Of a DNA stretch of 64,000 nucleotides, positions 22,001-34,140 are shown piece after piece. Both the position numbers and the translations under genes were made by a program. The notes under the pieces are model-generated. The model saw only the letters and a program-made list of their open reading frames with translations, had not been told where the DNA came from and ran no database searches. The DNA is from Hymenoscyphus infarciens (taxonomy: Eukaryota; Ascomycota; Leotiomycetes; Helotiales; Helotiaceae). Every line of letters starts with the position of its first letter. Positions within the stretch are counted from its first letter, which is position 1. The stretch lies in assembly GCA_001414345.1 (NCBI GenBank), contig LLCB01000134.1, positions 1-64,000 on the forward strand, given 5' to 3'.

Positions 22001-23900
22001 CGTCTTTATAGAATAAGTAATACTTTAGAAGTTAGGCCTATATTAGAGCTCTTATCTTATCGTTGTCTTAGAAAGGAGCTAATCTCTTATCGATAACCTA
22101 ATCTAGCTTATAAAGGCTTATTATATAAAATTCTAAATTAGGCTATTTTATATTATAATATATCACGTTTATACTTATTTTATAGATAAAGGAGTATAAG
22201 GTCTAGCCTTTTAAGGCTATACTAGTAGTTTATAAGAGCTTTAGACTAAAGTTAGATATTAAAATTTTAAGAGGTATTATTATAGATAGAAATAATAACT
22301 TAGTAATATTTATAAGTCTACCTTTTTTATATCTTTCTTATTACTAGATAGTATATTCCTTTTAATTTATATCTAACTAGTAATTTAAAAAGGGTTTCTA
22401 GTTCTAGCTAGAAAAAGAAAGTAAAATTTCCTTACTATAGTAAAGAGTTAAGAAGTAATTAGCTAGCTAAATAATCTAGTTCTTTAAGAGGTTAAGAAGG
22501 ACTTTAAAGTAGTTTAACTATTTATTACTAATAATTAAGTCTTACTATCTAAGGTCTAAGATAATAAAGGAGTAGTTAAGAATATAACGTTTATTAATAT
22601 TTAGATATAGTTATATAAACTAATTTACCTAGCTTTTAGTACTATTATTATATCTATAAATAGATACTATATATAGTAATCTCTAAATCTTTAAACCTAT
22701 TAATTTAGATAAGTATAGAGCTAAGAGCTAATTTAGAAATAAGTACCTGTTTACTTCTATATCTACTAAAGCTTATATTTTAATACTATATCCTTATATA
22801 CTAAGAGTAGTATTTATAAGAAATTGTTTTCCTCTTATAAGCTTAGAAAGATTAAGTCTAGCTAGATTATATTTATATAAGCCTAAGAAGGAATTTTTAC
22901 TTAAACCTTTTTATTTTCCTTCTAGCTTAGCTTAGAGTTAGAGTACTTTTTAAAAGGTTATTCTTCTTTAAGTTAATTATCTATTTTATTAATAATAGGA
23001 AGATTAAAGTAATTAGGTTTAAAATATCTAAGCTTATTATAATAGTAATAATTTATACTAGTAAGGACTTGGTTTATTAACGTAGTCTTTAATTTTTTAC
23101 TAGTAGAAAATAGTCTAAGAGTTTATAAAATCTTCTAAGATATAGGATTAAGTCTATATAAGAGTAGAGAGGTTTTTAGAATAGAGCTAGATAAGGATCG
23201 AAAAGTACTTATCTTTTTAAATAATAAGGTTATACTAATTAGTTTAGCTATAGTACTAGTTATAGATAACTCTATGTTTTAGCGTTTCTCTTTATCTAAG
23301 GCTAAAAGATATACTACTATCTTATTAAAATTATAATTCTAATCTCTCTTAGCTAAAGTAGAGCTACCTTAAAGCTATAACATAATCTTATCCTATATTA
23401 AGTAGAATCTTTCTAACTCTAGTATTCCCTTAAGTATAGCTATACTTAAGAAGCGTGCTTTAAAATCTAAAAAAGTTTCTCCTATATAACCCTTTCTACC
23501 TATTTATAGAGTTTAAAATTTATTCTAAGCATCCTCCTTCTTATAACTAGTTAAGAAGTAGGAATTAAGGAGTTTAATTATATCTTATTAATCTTTAAAG
23601 GTTATATTACCTAAATTAGACTTATATTAGAGCTCTAAGTAGTTCCTAGTAAGTTTTATAGTCGTTCCCTAAATAAGGGCTTTATAAGTTTTAAGTATAT
23701 AGTAATAGTTAGCGTTTACTTAGAGTCTATTATATATAGATATCTTCTATTACTTATAAGTAAGTAAAGTACTATTATTTAAAGGTTTAATTTTCTCTAT
23801 AATCTTACTTTTAATAAATCGAAGAGCTTTTAAGGTACTTTTAGATTATAGATATAGAGAAGGTTATTATAAAGAAGGAATATTAGAGGTAGAGTCTCGT
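19100..23900 (-). pseudogene. Gypsy gag-pol relic
   Basis: The minus strand contains recognisable but RIP-destroyed pol. Around 21530-21420 it reads YLDDFY then TYLDDILIYLDTI, the reverse-transcriptase palm with its two catalytic aspartates. RNase H and the integrase zinc region follow toward lower coordinates. The integrase core ending in the conserved LSLSTAYHPQTDGQ region lies at about 19860-19950 in altered form. The chromodomain at about 19100-19240 keeps the EIL..RLFRR..KW.R pattern. Gag and protease must occupy the higher coordinates, but I could not place their borders. No frame is intact. Confidence 0.7.
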
Positions 23901-24673
23901 CTATAATAATAGTTTAAAGAGATAGAAGAAGGTGTTTATATAAGTTAGAGAGGACTTAGACTATAGTTATTATTTAGTAGCTATTAACTAATTTACTATA
24001 CTAGGTCTAATAATTAGATAATCTAATTATCTTACTTTAAAATTTTCTATTCTTTTTCTTAATTCTTAGCCTTTATAGCTTAGATTATACTTTATATCTT
24101 ATCTATATTAGAGAAGTCTTATTAGTCTCTCTAGCTTCTAGGCGTAGAGCCTTTACCTTTATTATTCTTAGGCTTCTTAGTATTCTTAGGACTATAGTAC
24201 TAAGTTAGAGACCTTTTAATAGAGGCTTAACTTTATTACTTATAGAGAGGCTCTACGCTTAAGAGCGGAGCTTAAGAGAGACCTAGAGTCGCTCTAGATT
24301 CTAATATATTAAATATTAAATTAAGAGAGAGTAAAGAGGCGATTTAGGAGTTTTCTAGATAACTGTTTATATTATTAACTATCTAAATCATATATAGTAA
24401 TCCCTATATAAAGAGAGTTATTAGAATTCTTAGGAATACTTAGTATATTCTAATCCCTTAATATATAAAACACGATTTTTACTAGCTATCTATATAAATA
24501 CTAAACCCTAATATTACTAGCTATCTAAGAGATCTCTAGAATCCTAGCTATTTAAGAATATGTTATTATAGTCTAATTAGAAGCTAAATCGAAATTAAAA
24601 TAAAAAAAGCAACGATAAGCTTAAAAGAGATATTATAAAGACTATTACTAGTAAAGAAGAGTTATTATTTTTA

Positions 24674-25150
24674 TATAATAGTATGAAATATATATAACTA
24701 TAGTAGAGGTATATAGAAGTATATATAGTAGAATAACGTATATAGATACTAGATACTAATATAGAAGAAAATAATAACTATCTCTCTACTATACTAAACA
24801 TGAACGTCTATATATAAGAAGGTTAGAAGCTTCTAAGTTCTAATAATAATAATAACTAAGCCCTGTCTAATATAGCTAATACTAAATAATAAGAGCTAAA
24901 AAGCTAAATATATAACCTCTGATCTTTTAGAAAGCTAAACATATAATATCTAAACCTTAATCTCTTCTATATATAAATATTAGATATTAATACCTTTGGC
25001 ACTTCGTTTACATAAGTATCGGTTATTTATAATCTCGGCTCCAGAGGTATCAGAGGTATCGGCACTACTTAGAGGTATCGGCAGTTTCATAAATACTAAC
25101 AATTCAGAATAGTGCTATTATATAATAATCTAGAATAGCATACTATTATA
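24674..25150 (-). repeat. Gypsy 5' LTR (477 bp)
   Basis: Direct partner of 17101-17577 with mainly C/T and G/A differences. It is followed by the ATTAG target duplication. Confidence 0.92.
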
Positions 25151-25155
25151 ATTAG

Positions 25156-26830
25156 AGAGTATAGTATTAAATAAAGAGAACTTATAAGACATCTACTATA
25201 TTATTATAATAGTAATAATAGAGGAAGAAATACTTTTAAAGCTTAGATACCTACGCTTTTATTAGTTAAAACTACTAAAAGAGCTAAATTTATAAAGAGA
25301 ACTTATAAACTATTTACTTAATAAGTACTTTAAAGACGATTTAGAGCTTAAAATTAAGAACCTAGAGAAAAGGAAATACTAGTATATAATTAAAAGATAG
25401 AACGCTAAAACGAAACTATTATTTTTAAAGTAAGTATTTATATATAAATATAACTCTATAAACTATTTAATTCAATACTAAGCTCGGCTTATAATTAGAG
25501 GTAATCTCTAATAAGAAGATACTATTCTTTTAATATATACTACTATACTTATAGTAAGATTATTCTAAATAGCTATAGTAATAGCTATTAGATTTAACCT
25601 AGAGATTAAGTAATATAACGTTATAAACGCGTTTATTAATATAAAAAGAGATATAGGAGCTCTTCTAATAGCTTACTAACTTTTAGATAGATATTAATAA
25701 GAGAGACTATATATTAAATTAGATAGAGTACTTTATAAGTTAAGAGATTCTCTTACTCTATAGTTTAAATACTTTATAACTACTCTTTAAGAATATAGCT
25801 TAATACTCTGTCTAGAAGAGCTCTATATTTATATAGATCTTCTAAGGAAGGTTTTTATAATCTTTTATATAAACGATATATAGATAATATACTATTAAGA
25901 TAATAAATCTCTAGTAAGAGTTATAATAGATAAACTAAAGCTTTTATATAAACTATACTTACTTAGTAATATAGAATAGTATCTTAGAGTAAAAGTCTAT
26001 AGAGATAGAGTATAAAAAAAGATATAGCTTTCTTATAATATATATATTAAATAAGTTACTAAACGATTTAAGCTTATTAATAGAGATTACTTAAGTATAC
26101 TACTTCTAGTATATAAACTAAAAAAGAATTAAGAAATAGTAAAACCTACGTTTATAAAGTTTTATTAGAAGAAGGTAGGTTTAGTACTTTATATAGTAAT
26201 TATAATATAACTAGATATTATATTTACTACTTCTTAGCTTTTATACTTCTTAACTAACTTAAATAATAAATATATAGCTATAATAGATTAGTATATTTAA
26301 TACTTATTTAAGATAAGGTTCTTAGGAATTATATATAGAGGAGAGCTTAGAGGTATATAACTAGTACTTATCTTAGACGTATTATATACTAATAATCTAG
26401 AAACTTAAAGATCTTCTAATAGATATATAATATTATTATTTAGTAGACTTATAGCTTAGAGAGCCTTATAATAAGATATAATTATAATATTAATAATAGA
26501 AGCCGAGCTCTTAGAAGTAAAGTAGCTAGGTATAGAAATAATAGTATTAAAGCGTCTCTTTAGAGAACTATAGCTTAATTTAGATAAGATATAGAATATA
26601 TTCTTTAATAATTAATAAACTATCTAATTAATTATTAGGAAAAATAAGAGAATATTTATAAAGCTTTAATATATAGATATCTAGAATATATAGCTTTATT
26701 AGAAGTATTAGAAAGGATCTTTCTAGGTTACTTATTTACTAATAAACAATATACTAGTAGATAGACTTATAAAAAACTTATCTAGATAAAAATTTAAATA
26801 TTTTAGAGCTTTACTTAATCTCTAGAACGC
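25156..26830 (+). pseudogene. Copia reverse transcriptase and RNase H relic
   Basis: Pol resumes after the nested element. At about 25400-25540 the plus strand reads LPLKWVFTYKYNS then ARL.VRG with RIP substitutions, the start of the Copia reverse-transcriptase domain. The palm motif at about 25855-25890 reads FYI(D)DI. RNase H follows: about 26215-26320 matches the TSRLLYFLTNL region, and about 26400-26530 matches the ETRRSS..LFSRLIAWRA.. then TEAELLE region. Stops at Gln and Trp positions confirm RIP. Confidence 0.75.
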
Positions 26831-27189
26831 TCGTTTATTTAGTAAAATACTCTCTTAAGAGGTAAAAGTATATTAAATTTTAGGTTAAAACTATATTTTT
26901 AGGTTAAAAACACTCTTTTAGAATAGTAAATAACACTTTCTATTATTTTTTATATATTATTATACTTTACTTTATTATTTTACTTATATATTTTTAAGAA
27001 GTTTTATTCTTTTTTATATTATAATTATTTAAAGAGTATTATAAGCTTGTTTTAGATTTTATTTATTTATTTAATTATTATATACTTAGTAATTAAGTGT
27101 TATAAGACTCTTCTAGAAAGCGCTATTAAATATAAATATAAAGTCTTAAAAGAACTAACTACTACTACGCGAACATAAAGTATACTAAC

Positions 27190-28790
27190 CAACTAATAGT
27201 ACTTCTTCTAATACTTAAAAACAGTTTTACTAAGAGTAGTAAGCGCTATACCTATTTTATTAAGAGTATTACTAAGATTAATACTATTAGACTTATTATT
27301 ACTATTATTATCTTTAGACTCCTTACTCTTAGAAACATCCTTCTTATGCTTATAGCTCTTTAAAGAACGCTTAGAATAGTTATTAGTAAGCTTCTTAAAA
27401 GACGACTTCTTAGAAACTAACTTCGTAGAAGCAGTTTTCTTTAAAACAGTCTTTCTTAGAACAGATTTTTTAAGATAGCTCTTTAGAAGAACCTTCGAAG
27501 GCTTTTAAGTAGACTTTCACTACTTAGAAAGGGAGGTATCGTCTTTACTATAAATAGTAGAACTCTTATAAAGAGTACTTAGGCTCTTAGTTTAACTATA
27601 AGTATTAGCTCTTATAAGTAGAGTACTATTTAAGATAGAAGCTATAAAAAGAGTACTCTTAGAAACACAGTTACTACGCTTTAAAATCTTAGGAGTATTA
27701 CTATCTAGCTCGTTATTAGAAGTAAGACCTTAAAAACTATTAGACTCCTTATAGTAATAAGTATAGTTTAGAACCAAGGATAACTAAGAGCTTCTAAAAC
27801 CCTATTTAAGACCTATATAGATTATACTATATAACTTCTCTTACTCTTAAACCTATAAAATTAGCTAAGAAAATAAAATAAGAGGTAGAAGACTAACTAA
27901 ATAAAGCTTTATATAAACTTTATTACTAATATTAGTCTAATATTTCTTAAGATTTTTAATTAAAGTAATTATAAAAAGGAGATAGATACTTAGTAACGCT
28001 TTATAAGAGTATCTAATAGCGTAGTTAAAATAGTATATAACTTTTTTAGATTCTATATTATAGTAGCGACTAGTTAATTTACTAGCTACTATAAAAGTAA
28101 CGTAGCTTTTATAGAGAGCTTCTTAAAAATTTAAAATATTATAATAAGCTTTCTTAATAGAAGGCGTAATAAGTAAGCTCTTACTACTAATAGTTAAGTA
28201 CTCGACGTTATTACTAGGAAGTTTATTTAAGAGCCTAGTACTAATAGCTAGAAGCTTCTTAGAAAGTTTTTTAAGTTTAGAACTATCTTTAAAGGCTTAA
28301 TATTAATTAGAGCTTATAACTACTAACTTCTCTAGCTCGTTCTTAGAAACGTTAATAGTATAAAATCTACTAAGTATACTACTCTAGAGTATAACTAGAC
28401 TAGAAGAGGAAACATATAAGGGATTTAATATTTAATATTCTTATATAGTTAGCTAAAGCGTAGAATAAAGATTAATATACTTAAAAGAATAACACCTAGG
28501 TTCTAATCTATTAATTATATATTTAACGCCTTTATTATTATCTTTATAAACTTTAGCTTTATAATATTTATAAACAAGTATAGGGTTATTATTTATAGAG
28601 GTCTTATTATCTAGAAGATAAGAGATCTAAGAGAGAGGCTATTTTAGTTAATATAAGAGCTTAGGAAAGGTAAATATAAGCTTTATACTATAGTCTTTTA
28701 TTAGGTAGCGCGTGCTATAATAGTCTAGTAGTAGCGAGAGAGTTTTAAGGAAGTTATAAAAAGAAAAGAAAGAGTTTAGGTTATTAAATC
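27190..28790 (-). pseudogene. Antisense accessory reading frame of the Copia element
   Basis: Between RNase H and the 3' LTR the minus strand, opposite to pol, carries one frame that stays open from about 28790 to about 27900. The only interruptions are TAA/TAG codons at probable Gln positions and a few likely Trp positions. The readable protein contains segments such as LDNKTSINNNPILVYKY, KLKKLSKKLLAISTRLLNK and EALYKSYVTFIVASKL. From about 27880 to 27190 a lysine/serine-rich tail follows (KKSSFKKLTNNYSKRSLK), resembling a nuclear-localising or nucleic-acid-binding tail. No domain was recognised. It is inside the element, not flanking host DNA, because LTRs and target duplications enclose it. 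Confidence 0.5.
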
Positions 28791-28843
28791 TGTATATATA
28801 GTAAATAACGCTTTCTTAATTAAGAAAGGTTATTTAAGAGGTA

Positions 28844-29018
28844 TATTATAGGACAAAGGTGGGTTAGACAAAGGATTACCTAATAATCCCTACCTTTTAA
28901 GCGAAGAGTATAGTATTTAAAGCCTTATACTCTCCTCTATAGTTAGAGGAATTAAGTATCTACTTTAACTTTACTTTACTTATTCTATGCTCTCGATATA
29001 GCTTCTATAATCGCTATA
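28844..29018 (+). repeat. Copia 3' LTR (175 bp)
   Basis: Partner of 13215-13389, preceded by a purine-rich AAGAGGTA that fits a RIP-altered polypurine tract and followed by the TAACC target duplication. Confidence 0.9.
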
Positions 29019-29023
29019 TAACC

Positions 29024-29830
29024 TTTACTTAAACATATTTAACTAGAGGGAAAAAGACATAAGGCTAATACTAAAAACATATCTATCTAACTATAAAGAA
29101 TTTATCTAGTTATTATAGAACGAGTTTAGTAGCCGCTGAAATTCTAGTATCCTGGTTATACTAGTCTATAACGAAGTTTTAAAAATATACTGCGAAGCTA
29201 GTGACAAAACTTGTGTAGAGTACTTTGTGAAGATAGCTATAGAAATTCAGAAGGTTAATAAGAGCATAGACAGCCTAGGAGCTAAGTATACAAGTTCGTA
29301 ACTCGCTGAGAGTGGTGCTTAGGAAGTATGGCTTTAGCCCCGGTATTAAGGGAGATCAATCTAGCCAGAGCCAAAGATTTTAGAATCTGAAGTCATTATA
29401 AGAGAGTCTTGACGTGAACTTGGCAAGCCATTCGAGCTCATAAGTACCTACATAGAAAGTGGCGAACAACTGAGTGACACTGTGTGTTTTCGTTGCTTTC
29501 TTCTTCTAAGAAACTACCTTATATTGAGTATAGATCCCACTCGTATCCTTGAGGATCTAAATCAAAAAAAGCTTCTTAGCTAAAGTATCGTGATGCTCGC
29601 AAGAGCGATAATTCGTTAACGGTTTTGGAAGAAAATAAGTGGAATTTAAAGGTAGCTAAAACCACACTCTCGAAGATATTCGCTCTCTCTAATTTCACGA
29701 GGACATTGCTGAAGATAGATTATTCAGAAAGCTTTGTAATATAAGCAAAATACACACCCGAGTTTATTATCTTTCTATGTTCAAAGCGATAGATTTTCCA
29801 AAATCACTAACAAGGATTTATAAAATATAT
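29024..29830 (+). other. Possible relic of a host gene
   Basis: The composition here is closer to genic than in the surrounding repeats. One plus-strand frame at about 29155-29310 is open for some 50 codons (LVILVYNEVLKIYCEASDK onward) and looks like the helical N-terminal region of fungal STAND/NLR-type proteins, but this is only a resemblance. Further downstream short open pieces alternate with stops and frameshifts. No start codon or splice sites could be placed. It may be a remnant of the locus into which the Copia element inserted. Confidence 0.3.
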
Positions 29831-30347
29831 TAGCCATAGTTAAGCTTGAATTTGCCGACTTTTTTTGTAATCCGAGCTTTTTAAGAAAATTCCTTGTTTT
29901 CCCCTCTATTTAGACACTCTTTTATCTATTAAATAATAATAATATATAATATATTATTTATAAGAATAGGAAAGAAGAGGCTTATATATTATATCTTCTC
30001 TTATACTCTATAAACTTTATAGAATAAAAGTAGATAAAGTTATATCTATCTTAATTTTTATAAAGTCTTAGTATAGCTTATTAACCTTATAAGAGTAGTA
30101 AAAAAAAATTAGAATCTATTTAAGAAAAAATATTCTTTTAAGAATTAGTTGTCTTTTAGTTTACTTTTATTATACTTACTTTAAATTAATAGGTAATATA
30201 GAAGAGAGATAATTAGATATAGCGCTTCTTTCTAGCTAGGCCTCGTCTCTTTTAGAGCACTTTTATAAGAAAGAGAAAGCTTTAATAAAAAAAAAAGCTT
30301 AGATTATAAAAAAGTAAGCAAATTCAAGCTTAACTCGTAACTTACTA
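29831..30347. mobile_element. MITE, Tc1/mariner-like, near-complete copy
   Basis: Inverted ends: GTTAAGCTTGAATTTGCC at 29839 and its reverse complement ending at 30334, both followed inward by a T/A run and a GTAATC..AGCTT block. The right end, AACTCGTAACTTACTA, is followed by TA at 30348-30349, as in the copy ending at 6520. The extreme left end does not match the right one, so the left boundary is approximate. No coding capacity. Confidence 0.55.
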
Positions 30348-32390
30348 TACTAAGCAAAAGGTTAAGAAGAGTAGTATAAGAGTTTAAAGTAGTAGCTACG
30401 TTATATTACTTACGAAACTTGCTCTTCTAATATAAACCTTTTAAAAAAGTCTTCTAAGGTAGTTAAATTTATTTATAAATCTCTACTAATATTTATTCGC
30501 TCTTAAAGTAGAATAATATACCTATGCTAAAGTTAAGTAAGAGAGGCTTTTAAGTTTTAAATAAAAATTTCTTTTTCTTAGACTATATATCTAAATCTGT
30601 TTAAATACTATCTTTTAGTCTATATATATAGTGTTTTAGGTTTCTTTATCTAATCTATTATTCTATTCTACCTCGACGATTCTTCTCTCTTCTACCTCTA
30701 TTTTAAAGCTATCTCGTCTTCTCTTATTCTTAAATTCTAGCTTTCCTAGCTACTTCTATTCTAAAGTACTTACTTACCTTTTCTTACTAAATAGAGAGAC
30801 TAGGATAGAAAGAGTTAGAGTAGTTAATTTCGCTTAAAGCCTGAAAGATAGGTAGAAAAGAGAGTCTAGGTCTCTAATTTCGCTTAATATCTAGAAGATA
30901 AGTAGAAAAGAGAGTCTAGGTTCTAATTAGAGAGTTACTTTCCTAATCCTACTCTAGCCTAGCCTCTTTTTTTTATCTACCTAGCTAATTCTATTCTGTT
31001 TTTAGAACTACTCCTATTCTAGTTAGAGTATCTAGCTTATTAAACTTAGCCTAGTCTTAAGTCTAATCTAGCCTAGCCTCTTCTATTCTTACCTAGGTAG
31101 GTAGCTTATTCTATTCTAAGTACTAGGCTAACTAAGGCGAGGAAAGCTAAAATACTATATATATTTTACTATACTATAAATTATAAAAATAAAATAATTT
31201 TTTAGATAAAATTATCAAAGTAGAAAATAAATAGTAGAGCGGTAATAATAGTGTAATTATAGCTATATAGCTCTGCTATAAATTATAACTAAAAATAAAA
31301 AATTATATAACGTCTATCTCTCTTAACTATAAAGCCTATTCTAGCGTCTAAACTTAAATCTTCTATAATTCTTATCTATTTCTATAAGCTAGCACTGATG
31401 CTATAATACTAGCACGTCGAGAAACTAGGAGTAAAATCAGTCTCGGTCTAGATAAGTTATAAGAGTAGCTAACCTTTCTAGTATATACTTATAAAAGAGT
31501 AGCCGGTTTAAGTAGAAGAGTAGATAGCTTCGTAGAAGTTATATTTAAGAATAGTAGAAGGTATATTAAAGAGAGTTAGACTTATTAAGTAGTTGAAATA
31601 GTTAAGAGATTAAAGATATTACTTTAAAGTTTATAGTATTAGTAAAAGTTATATAATAGTTGAGAATAGTTAATTTGAACTATAAAGAGAGAAGAGTAAT
31701 ATCTCTTTATATAAAATCTTATACGTTTAGTAAGTAATAAGTAGTAGAGTCGAGTTGACTTGAAACATCGATTCTTATGTATAGAATATATTAGTACTAG
31801 AGCACTAGCTTTTCTTATAGATAGAAATATATAACTTATATTATTCCGTAGCTAAACGCCGAGAATATAGTAGTAAGAGAAGTATTAGAGACTTAGAGTA
31901 ATCATATATTATAATAGTGATATATCTATCGAGAATAAGTTAGATAATACGTTAATAACTAACTAGTGCCTTTTGTTTACTATAAGTAACTAATATTAAC
32001 TATATATCGAGTTTAGAGGTACTGTTTTTCTTAGTAGTAGTAGCTTAATTAGATTATATAAGCACTAATCATAGCCTTTTAACTAGTTCTAAAGATATAT
32101 CACCTAGTAGAGACAATTAAATTAACTAGTATAGATACTATATTTTTCGCTTATTATCCTCGTGTGATATATGCGACATAGAGAGGATATTAGTAGTCTT
32201 TCTCTAAAAGCTACCTGATTTTCACTATAAGGTTGTATATAGGAGACTAATAAATGCAAAAAGACCTATCTACTCGCTCTTAAAGGGGATTTGCTGAAGT
32301 TGCTAGTTCTATAACATATACCGCGTTTAACTCAAGGAAAGAACTAATTAGCAACACTACTTAGTACTTCAGGCTCAGAAAGAAATGAAG
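30348..32390. other. AT-rich repeat region without genes
   Basis: RIP-type sequence. A 50-bp tandem duplication lies at 30825-30924 (unit starting TAATTTCGCTTAA and containing AGAAAAGAGAGTCTAGG). Phrases such as CTAGGCTAACTAAGGCGAGGAAAGCTAAAATACTATA near 31120 recur near 36660, which marks another dispersed repeat. No open frame is worth calling. Confidence 0.6.
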
Positions 32391-32767
32391 TGAAAGATGA
32401 CCCCAATAACACACAGCTTTCCTCCCATCTTGAAATGGGGTAGGCCTACTTGTTGCAACGCGCAGAGACACTTGGAAAGGGCAATCGATTGGTTAGCGGG
32501 AAGCATTATAATCGACACTAGAATTTACCAACAGAAACGTGCCGTACTCGCACCAATTACCTCGTCTGGACGATGCGGCCGTGACCCGTGGGTGGCTGGA
32601 CCCACTCACCCAGCCTGTTGATAGTCGCTTGTGCGCGTGGGCGCTTAAAAGTGGCTTAAGAATTGCGCACCTCTTTCCACCGCTCCAACGCCATTGCTCT
32701 CACTTTGCGCTACACATTAAAATCAAAGCCATTGCAAATTACGTTCACTGATATTGTTCCTCTAACC

Positions 32768-33564
32768 ATGCCTCCAATTACCAACCAGATGATCAATGCA
32801 AGACGCGAAAAAGATTGTCGAGCTATCAGCACGGAGCGGAAATACTTCAAAGTTGGACAATCCTGGGTCAAGAGAAGTCTTCGGCCAAGAGAATGGCAAG
32901 TCAACCCCATGAGCGGCGCTCTACTCGTTCCTAAATTCAGCATGGAACGAATCAAGAACGAGGGTGCCTCGATGGACTTTATTGCGAAAAATACAAATAT
33001 TCCTGTTCCAAAAATGCACAGTTGTTTCGAAGATGATGAAGCTGTATATTTGGTGATGGAATTCGTCGAGGGCATCACTATGGCCGAGCTAGACATGGAA
33101 CAACGCAAGATTGTGGAGATGGAACTTGAAGGTCATCTAGAGACAATGAGGAATTTGAAATCTCGTATCTGGGGTGGTCCTTCTGGTATAGTAAGTGAAC
33201 CTCTTTTCCACAAAATCACTAGGTATAAGGAGAGGTTATATTTATAAGACTAACAGTGCCATTCTAGGTTATTCCACCATATCGAGTGTTGACCAAGTCT
33301 CCGCGTCCAATATGGGAAATGAAGCCTCGTGATACGAAAGACCTTGTGTTTTGCCACAACGACCTTTCAACCCACAATGTTATTGTTGACCCCGAGACTT
33401 TGAAAGTCAATGCGATTCTTGATTGGGAGTATGCGGGTTTCTTTCCCCGAGAATTTGAGGGCATGTACTTTAGGCGACCCGGTCCTTCGGTAGCATTAGG
33501 AGATGAACCTCATGATGAAGATTCATTACTGAATATTTTGAAGGCAAATTGCTTACCACTTTAA
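32768..33564 (+). CDS. APH-family (aminoglycoside phosphotransferase-like) kinase, small form
   Basis: Two exons, 32768-33190 and 33268-33564, joined in phase 0, encode 239 residues. The intron is 77 bp with a GTAAGT donor, a perfect CTAAC branch site (33250-33254) and a TAG acceptor. The N-lobe includes MDFIAKNTNIPVPKM and the hinge YLVMEFVEGIT. The catalytic loop is HNDLSTHN and the metal-binding motif is ILDWEYAGF, the APH/choline-kinase-like signature. The family transfers phosphate to small molecules. In fungi most members have unknown substrates, and antibiotic resistance should not be inferred. The protein is short for the family but holds both catalytic motifs. It is intact in the middle of RIP-altered DNA. 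The start is the first ATG that keeps the kinase N-lobe; 35 in-frame codons upstream look like leader. Confidence 0.85.
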
Positions 33565-34140
33565 AGCCTAAACACTATGATTAAAAGATGTTTATGTTGC
33601 CTTGAGAGTGCGTAAGATCCACAAGAGCCCTGCTCCATAGGGATAACAAGTTGGGGATGAAAAACAGTTTAGGGATGGTTTCTATTTACAAACGAATTCT
33701 TTCCCTACGGGAGCAGACGACAGACGAATTCCGTTTTTTGTCGTGAACTTTTACAGATCGCCGACTCTTTATTCCAATCTAGTTAAAGTGGAAAGTGAAA
33801 TTCAGATTTAATAAAGGATTCCGAGTAGATAGTCTTAGAGTAGGTAGTAGGACTTCTAAATAAATATGAAATAGTGAAAATTCACGAAACAAGGAGTGTT
33901 TAAAATGAATTCAAGGCTTAATATATTTTTATAAACTAGTTAAAATAAAACAAACATATTTGAATTTTATAACTTTTCATATATTTTAGGTAGGTAGAGG
34001 TGTAATTCACGTAGTAAAACTCCGTAGTTATTATAATATTTATTATCTTAGTTTCTTAGCCTTATAAAAAGAAGAATTATTACGCCTACTCGCTTTACTA
34101 ATCGAATTAAGAAAAAGAATACTTAGTTAGAGCGACGACT
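33565..34140. other. Kinase gene 3' flank grading into repeats
   Basis: 33565-33830 has ordinary composition and probably includes the 3' UTR. 33830-34140 is AT-rich. No gene seen. Confidence 0.5.

Larger units (their letters stand above)
17101..25150 (-). mobile_element. Complete Gypsy (chromodomain-type) LTR retrotransposon, RIP-inactivated
   Basis: It is bounded by 477-bp LTRs (17101-17577 and 24674-25150) and by the target duplication ATTAG (17096-17100 and 25151-25155). The plus strand starts TGTAACGGCACG at the left LTR. Pol reads on the minus strand: a YLDD reverse-transcriptase active site at about 21441-21461, then integrase (about 19850-20200), then a chromodomain (about 19100-19240). 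Reverse transcriptase before integrase is Gypsy order, and a terminal chromodomain marks the chromovirus branch, whose integrases are steered to chromatin. A purine tract lies next to the 3' LTR at about 17578-17592. All frames are broken by RIP. The 1.5 kb between the chromodomain and the 3' LTR carries an antisense frame. Confidence 0.92.
13215..29018 (+). mobile_element. Copia-type LTR retrotransposon interrupted by a Gypsy element
   Basis: The two 175-bp LTRs (13215-13389 and 28844-29018) are flanked by the same five bases, TAACC (13210-13214 and 29019-29023), so this is one complete insertion. Without the nested Gypsy element and its target duplication it is about 7.75 kb. Gag with a zinc knuckle, protease and integrase precede reverse transcriptase and RNase H, which is Copia order. 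The sequence after the 5' LTR, GTTATAAGCTTAG, fits a RIP-altered primer-binding site for the anticodon half of initiator tRNA-Met (expected GTTATGAGC). RIP has filled all frames with TAA/TAG. Between RNase H and the 3' LTR lies about 2 kb of extra sequence with a long antisense frame. Confidence 0.9.
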
